Below are positions 4,386 to 8,186 of a DNA stretch of 8,186 bases, piece by piece (positions within the stretch are counted from its first letter, which is position 1; the number at the start of each line of letters is the position of its first letter). Made by a program: the position numbers and the translations under genes. The notes under the pieces are model-generated. The model did no database searches. It was not told the DNA's origin and saw only the letters and a program-made list of their open reading frames with translations. This stretch comes from a bacterium (GTDB lineage: Bacteria; UBA9089; UBA9088; JAGUXG01), in NCBI GenBank assembly GCA_030018505.1, contig JASEHO010000055.1:1466-9651 (forward strand), in the 5' to 3' direction.

Positions 4386-7300
4386 CTATTTGACAACACC
4401 GACAGGCTTTACTATTTGCTCTATCTTTCCATCGTCATATTCTACCCTGAACTGATAGATATAGATACCAGAGCCAACATACCTATCAGAAACATCATTC
4501 CAACCGTTCCAATTGACTGAGCTTTCGCCTGTGTAATGCTGACCTGCTACAACCTCCCTTACCAGGTCTCCTGCTAAATCAAAGATTCTCAAGGTAACCT
4601 TACCTGGTTTTGGCAAGGCAAAGACAAAGGTTGTCCCCTGACCAAGCTTGAATGGGTTTCTGGTAAGATAGACCTTGAACCCTGTTATCTGAGAAGGCTT
4701 TGTATCCACACCCAGAGCAAAGATGCTTATGTGATTCGCCCAGAAGGTGACGGTATTATTGACTGTATTCACCACACCACCTACTTTAATCCAGACCCTT
4801 TCTACCTCATCATAGTAGAATGCCTCTAATTTAGTCTCATCAAGCTCATCGCTATCTCTTACCCCATCCAAATCCTTATCCCAATTACTATCATCGTATT
4901 TTAGTGTAACCTTGACTGGCTGATGGAAGACATATCCCCCTCCATCTGCTGTAAACTCATAGAGTAGCATTGAGTTAGCAGAAAGCATGTGGTATGTCTT
5001 CAAAAAGATGATAGAATTATCCAGGCTACCTACCATCTCCTCATCCGCTGTCTGTATCAGACTAAAGGCTATCCTCTTTTCCCCTATCAAGGCACCCTCT
5101 GGTATCTCTATCCTGCTCCCATTCGGATTGATAATCACCCCTCCCCTTGAGCCGATCATTTGCACCTTCTTTGGCACCCTATAAAAAATGGTCCTGGTAA
5201 GAGAGCCTGTATTCCCAGAGATGTCAGTGAAGTAGATATCCACTGTATTTGTGCCTTCACGCAAGGAGAGAATAAACCTGAACTCCCTTTTCTTATCAAA
5301 GGTAATATCGCCCTGGCTGACACAATTACATTCAATCCTTACCCTGGCTATCCTATCGCTTGCTGTGCCACCCAAAAGGGCATTGGAATAGAACATCTCT
5401 AATCTGTCTGTAAGGTTTGGGGTAAAGGTTAGCGTCCCTTCCTTCTCCACATCAGGTGGCGTTGTTTCTATTATCACAGCATATTTTTCTGTATCTGTGG
5501 CTTGATGCTGCACTACATCACCCAATCTAAGCTGAAGGGTATATGAGCCATCAGGAACAGTTATCGGAACAAAGATAGACTCATAAAGGATAGTCTCTCC
5601 AGGTATCAGCCCACCAATCATCTTCCTGACAAGAGTGATTGTTCCATCCAAAAGCTCTATCTCTAAGAACGATGGGTGGGCCTCTGTATAAGAGAATTGA
5701 ATATCAAACCTTCTATCTGCATAAGTCCTTGCTGGAGAGGCACTTGTGGGTGAGAGAATCTTTATCTTAGGAGCCGTGTTATCAACAAAAACCCTGATGC
5801 TGTCTGTGCCTATAAGCTGATGGTTAAATGAATATGCGCAAGCTAAGATATTCCAGTTGCCATCAAGAAACGCTGTGGTTAGCCAATTAGCCCTCCAGCC
5901 ATTTTCTTGTTGGTAGTCTATAGTTCTCGTGCCGATACCAGAAAGCCCATAGTAAGTAGTAAAATCTTTGGTAACACTAAAGGCTACATACTGCGTCCAA
6001 TCAGGAGCAGAAGAGAGGCTAACAGAGACTGTGCCAGAGACAACAGCCATATCCCGCGGTGTATGAATGATAACAGGGGGTTGGGTGTTGTTGACATTCA
6101 CCTGGACCAATGGAGAATAGCCACAGTTTCCAGCCCAATCCCAGGCTTTCATTTGAAGGCTATGTCCACCATTGGAGTATTGAGTTGTATCCCAGATGTA
6201 TGTTCCTGTAGCACCATTCCAGAAAGAAGCAGGTGCTGATGTCACGCCGTCAATAATGATCGTTGGCGTTCCAATAATACCAAAAGAATCTTGAGCCGAG
6301 AATTTTATGCTAATAGTTCCCTTCAGTATATCTGATGGGAGATCATAAATAGTTAGAGATGGAGGGGTGTTGTCAACTATGAAGGATTGGGCTGTTGTCC
6401 CCTTATTCCCAACCTCATCCTCCATCAAGGCAAAGACTGTCCATGTTCCCTCTTTTAGATTTGAGACATCCAGGATGAAGCTAAATGGCGGATTCCTATC
6501 ATATGCTGTCCCAGAGCCATATTCAAAGAGAACAGAGACAACATCATCTGATGCGATAAGCTCTACTGTAGCTGTCTCTGAAGCAATAGCTGGGGTGATG
6601 GTAAGTGTGCCTATCGGTGCTATATTGTCAACCTCTACCACAACCGTGTTAGACCCAAGGAATTGATTTGAGATGTTATAAGCAGATGCCCTAATAGTAT
6701 AAGATGCCTCATCCTGCGGAGTCTTCCAATAGACTGACCATCCGTCCGTCTCAGACTGGTCTATGCCGATTGTCTGATAGGTGAGAGAGCCGTATTCAAA
6801 GACGACCTTCCTTGTACTATCTGGGGCAATAGCAGACACCTCTACTATTCCCTTGACATGCGTTCCTGTTCCTGGAGTGATGATAGCGACTGCCTCAGAT
6901 GTTATCACGGTAAATAAGGTTTGCTTCGTATCCCCTGCATTACCCAGAGAATCATAAGCCCTAAGATAGACGATATGCGAACCCTCAACAAGGTCTGCAA
7001 TATCTATAGTTGCTGTGCCAATACCATTTATTGGAGTGATAGTGGCTGTTGGTGTGCCAAAGAAGGTATCTATCCAATAATCTATACTGATAACGCTATT
7101 AAATTTGTCTGTGGCTGTAGCTATGAGGATAGGATTTTGATTGGTTATTGGTGGTCTGATGAGAACCCCTGTAATCTCTGGACCTTTAGAGTCTATGTGG
7201 AAATAGAGATTGGTTTCTGTCCCATAGTTTCCAGCTTGATCTATAGCTCTAACTGTAATTGTCTGGGTTCCATCAGGAAGGTTATAAAGGATAAAGGTAA

Positions 7301-8186
7301 ACTCCTCTAATTGAGAGTCAAAGGAACCATCCTTTGAATATGCAGGATACCAAACAGATCCTTCCTTTGTGTATTCTACCTTATTGATAGGAGAAACTCC
7401 ATCTGTCGCTGTTCCTTCAATAATAATTTGGGTGCTGCTTCCATACGGCTTCTGGGTGAATAACTCTACATAAGGAGAGCCTGTGTCCAATATGATAGTA
7501 TCAGATACAGTGGCTATGTTTCCTGCTCTGTCTCTTATCTGATAGTAAATGGCATAGGTTGCAGAGGTAGATGAACCTAAGTTATAAGAATATATCCCTT
7601 GTGGGGCTTGCCAAAGGGTATAGGTGAGGGTTCCTTGCAAGGTTTGGGTGGCATACCGGACCTGATCAACACCAGATGTTGCATCTTGATAAGTAAGATA
7701 CAGGGTGACAGAGCCGTATTGATTATTGGTGTAAGTGGCATCATTATCTATCTTGACAGTTCCTTCTGGAAGAGTTGTATCAAGGATAATTGAGTCTGCG
7801 CAGATTGCTGTCCTGCCGGCAAGATCCTTTGTCTTTGCGTAAACTCTCTTTTGTCCATCCAGAGAAGGAAGTATCCATGTCTTTGTGCCATTGGGCGCTT
7901 CCCAATCTGTCCAGGAACCCATATCATTGGAATAACAGACTGCTCCCACATCAGATGGATATTCCATGTAGAGCAGAACTGTGGTCGATGAGGCATAAGC
8001 TGGGCCTGGATGTGCCTCTGTGCCATATTGGGTGCAAATGGTGATGGTTGAAACTGGTGGATTCGAATCATAATAGATTGTATCGCTAGCAAAGATAGAA
8101 AGATTTCCTATCCTATCCTTTACCTGATACCAAACCGTCTTTGTTCCCTCACCTTCAGTCAGGATCCAGGGTTTTGTGGTTGACAC
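4386..8186 (-). CDS. Giant Ig-like repeat surface protein, C-terminal part (N-terminus outside window)
   Basis: The frame is open across the right edge; 1266 residues are visible before TAG 4388-4386. The GTG at the very edge is only the first codon seen, not a supported start. Residues 1 to about 1003 are about ten Ig-like repeats of about 95 residues. Most begin after a VDNTxP-type linker (near 40, 135, 233, 331, 519, 604, 697, 800, 906) and end in a DxAGN-type motif. Residues about 1008-1045 resemble ZU5 (GGVIINPNG...IEIPEGAL). An acidic loop DKDLDGVRDSDE at 1103-1114 looks EF-hand-like. Residues 1167-1266 are a FlgD-Ig or type IX-like C-terminal domain (RNPFKLGQGTTFVFALPKPG; VGSGIYIYQF; ending VKPVGVVK). 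The likely role is an exported adhesive or envelope protein, possibly anchored or sorted through its C-terminus; that is inference. No enzyme domain is visible in this part. Confidence 0.88.
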   Translation of the reverse strand: MSTTKPWILTEGEGTKTVWYQVKDRIGNLSIFASDTIYYDSNPPVSTITICTQYGTEAHPGPAYASSTTVLLYMEYPSDVGAVCYSNDMGSWTDWEAPNGTKTWILPSLDGQKRVYAKTKDLAGRTAICADSIILDTTLPEGTVKIDNDATYTNNQYGSVTLYLTYQDATSGVDQVRYATQTLQGTLTYTLWQAPQGIYSYNLGSSTSATYAIYYQIRDRAGNIATVSDTIILDTGSPYVELFTQKPYGSSTQIIIEGTATDGVSPINKVEYTKEGSVWYPAYSKDGSFDSQLEEFTFILYNLPDGTQTITVRAIDQAGNYGTETNLYFHIDSKGPEITGVLIRPPITNQNPILIATATDKFNSVISIDYWIDTFFGTPTATITPINGIGTATIDIADLVEGSHIVYLRAYDSLGNAGDTKQTLFTVITSEAVAIITPGTGTHVKGIVEVSAIAPDSTRKVVFEYGSLTYQTIGIDQSETDGWSVYWKTPQDEASYTIRASAYNISNQFLGSNTVVVEVDNIAPIGTLTITPAIASETATVELIASDDVVSVLFEYGSGTAYDRNPPFSFILDVSNLKEGTWTVFALMEDEVGNKGTTAQSFIVDNTPPSLTIYDLPSDILKGTISIKFSAQDSFGIIGTPTIIIDGVTSAPASFWNGATGTYIWDTTQYSNGGHSLQMKAWDWAGNCGYSPLVQVNVNNTQPPVIIHTPRDMAVVSGTVSVSLSSAPDWTQYVAFSVTKDFTTYYGLSGIGTRTIDYQQENGWRANWLTTAFLDGNWNILACAYSFNHQLIGTDSIRVFVDNTAPKIKILSPTSASPARTYADRRFDIQFSYTEAHPSFLEIELLDGTITLVRKMIGGLIPGETILYESIFVPITVPDGSYTLQLRLGDVVQHQATDTEKYAVIIETTPPDVEKEGTLTFTPNLTDRLEMFYSNALLGGTASDRIARVRIECNCVSQGDITFDKKREFRFILSLREGTNTVDIYFTDISGNTGSLTRTIFYRVPKKVQMIGSRGGVIINPNGSRIEIPEGALIGEKRIAFSLIQTADEEMVGSLDNSIIFLKTYHMLSANSMLLYEFTADGGGYVFHQPVKVTLKYDDSNWDKDLDGVRDSDELDETKLEAFYYDEVERVWIKVGGVVNTVNNTVTFWANHISIFALGVDTKPSQITGFKVYLTRNPFKLGQGTTFVFALPKPGKVTLRIFDLAGDLVREVVAGQHYTGESSVNWNGWNDVSDRYVGSGIYIYQFRVEYDDGKIEQIVKPVGVVK

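Noticed and set aside
7748..8092. 114-codon minus-strand frame overlapping the giant gene
   Set aside because: It is a shifted frame inside the Ig-repeat coding region, with Gln/Pro/His-rich low-complexity translation. The main frame has clear domains.
8184..8186. GTG at the right edge as the start of the giant gene
   Set aside because: The sequence begins in the middle of an Ig-like repeat and no upstream sequence is visible. It is a truncation point, not a start.
1..8186. CRISPR array, tRNA, rRNA, insertion sequence or phage module
   Set aside because: No spaced identical short repeats, cloverleaf, transposase, integrase or phage protein is visible on either strand.

Overview
The window looks like a chromosomal segment from an uncultured, probably Gram-negative bacterium. 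The DNA is moderately AT-rich, codon use favours AGA and ATA, and one edge carries a very long Ig-repeat surface protein with a FlgD-like C-terminus. That mix is common in environmental candidate phyla assembled from metagenomes. This placement is an inference from style, not from a marker gene. All four substantial genes lie on the minus strand, so transcription runs from right to left.

In transcription order: (1) 8186-4386 is the C-terminal 1266 residues of a giant exported protein. It has about ten Ig-like repeats of about 95 residues, then a ZU5-like segment, an acidic EF-hand-like loop and a FlgD/T9SS-like C-terminal beta-sandwich. Its N-terminus lies outside the window. (2) 4246-3149 is a DUF362-family protein with two [4Fe-4S] clusters in a ferredoxin-like tail. 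(3) 3055-1697 is a cytoplasmic protein with one PAS domain carrying a Cys-X8-Cys-X4-Cys-Pro-Leu motif, followed by a long coiled coil built from 21-residue repeats, with no kinase, cyclase or other output domain. A near-consensus promoter sits so close to its ATG that the mRNA is probably leaderless. (4) 1074 to the left edge is the N-terminal part of a secreted protein: signal peptide, DUF4114, PKD, then HYR repeats that are almost identical at DNA level. It continues beyond the window.

The 622-base gap between genes 3 and 4 (1075-1696) is the least ordinary part. It holds a strong minus-strand promoter (perfect TTGACA, 17-base spacer, extended -10), then a Shine-Dalgarno sequence with an 11-codon reading frame that runs straight into a (GA)7 microsatellite, then a 17-bp hairpin followed by seven T residues. 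Together these look like a self-contained small transcript of about 140 nt. A triple 9-bp repeat lies just beyond the terminator. A 57-codon hydrophobic reading frame and a 17-bp palindrome lie just upstream.

No operon is evident. Gaps between genes are 93-622 bases, and promoter-like elements precede genes 2 and 3. The two flanking genes encode surface or secreted adhesive-type proteins and the two middle genes encode a redox protein and a possible redox/PAS sensor-scaffold. A functional link between them is speculative.
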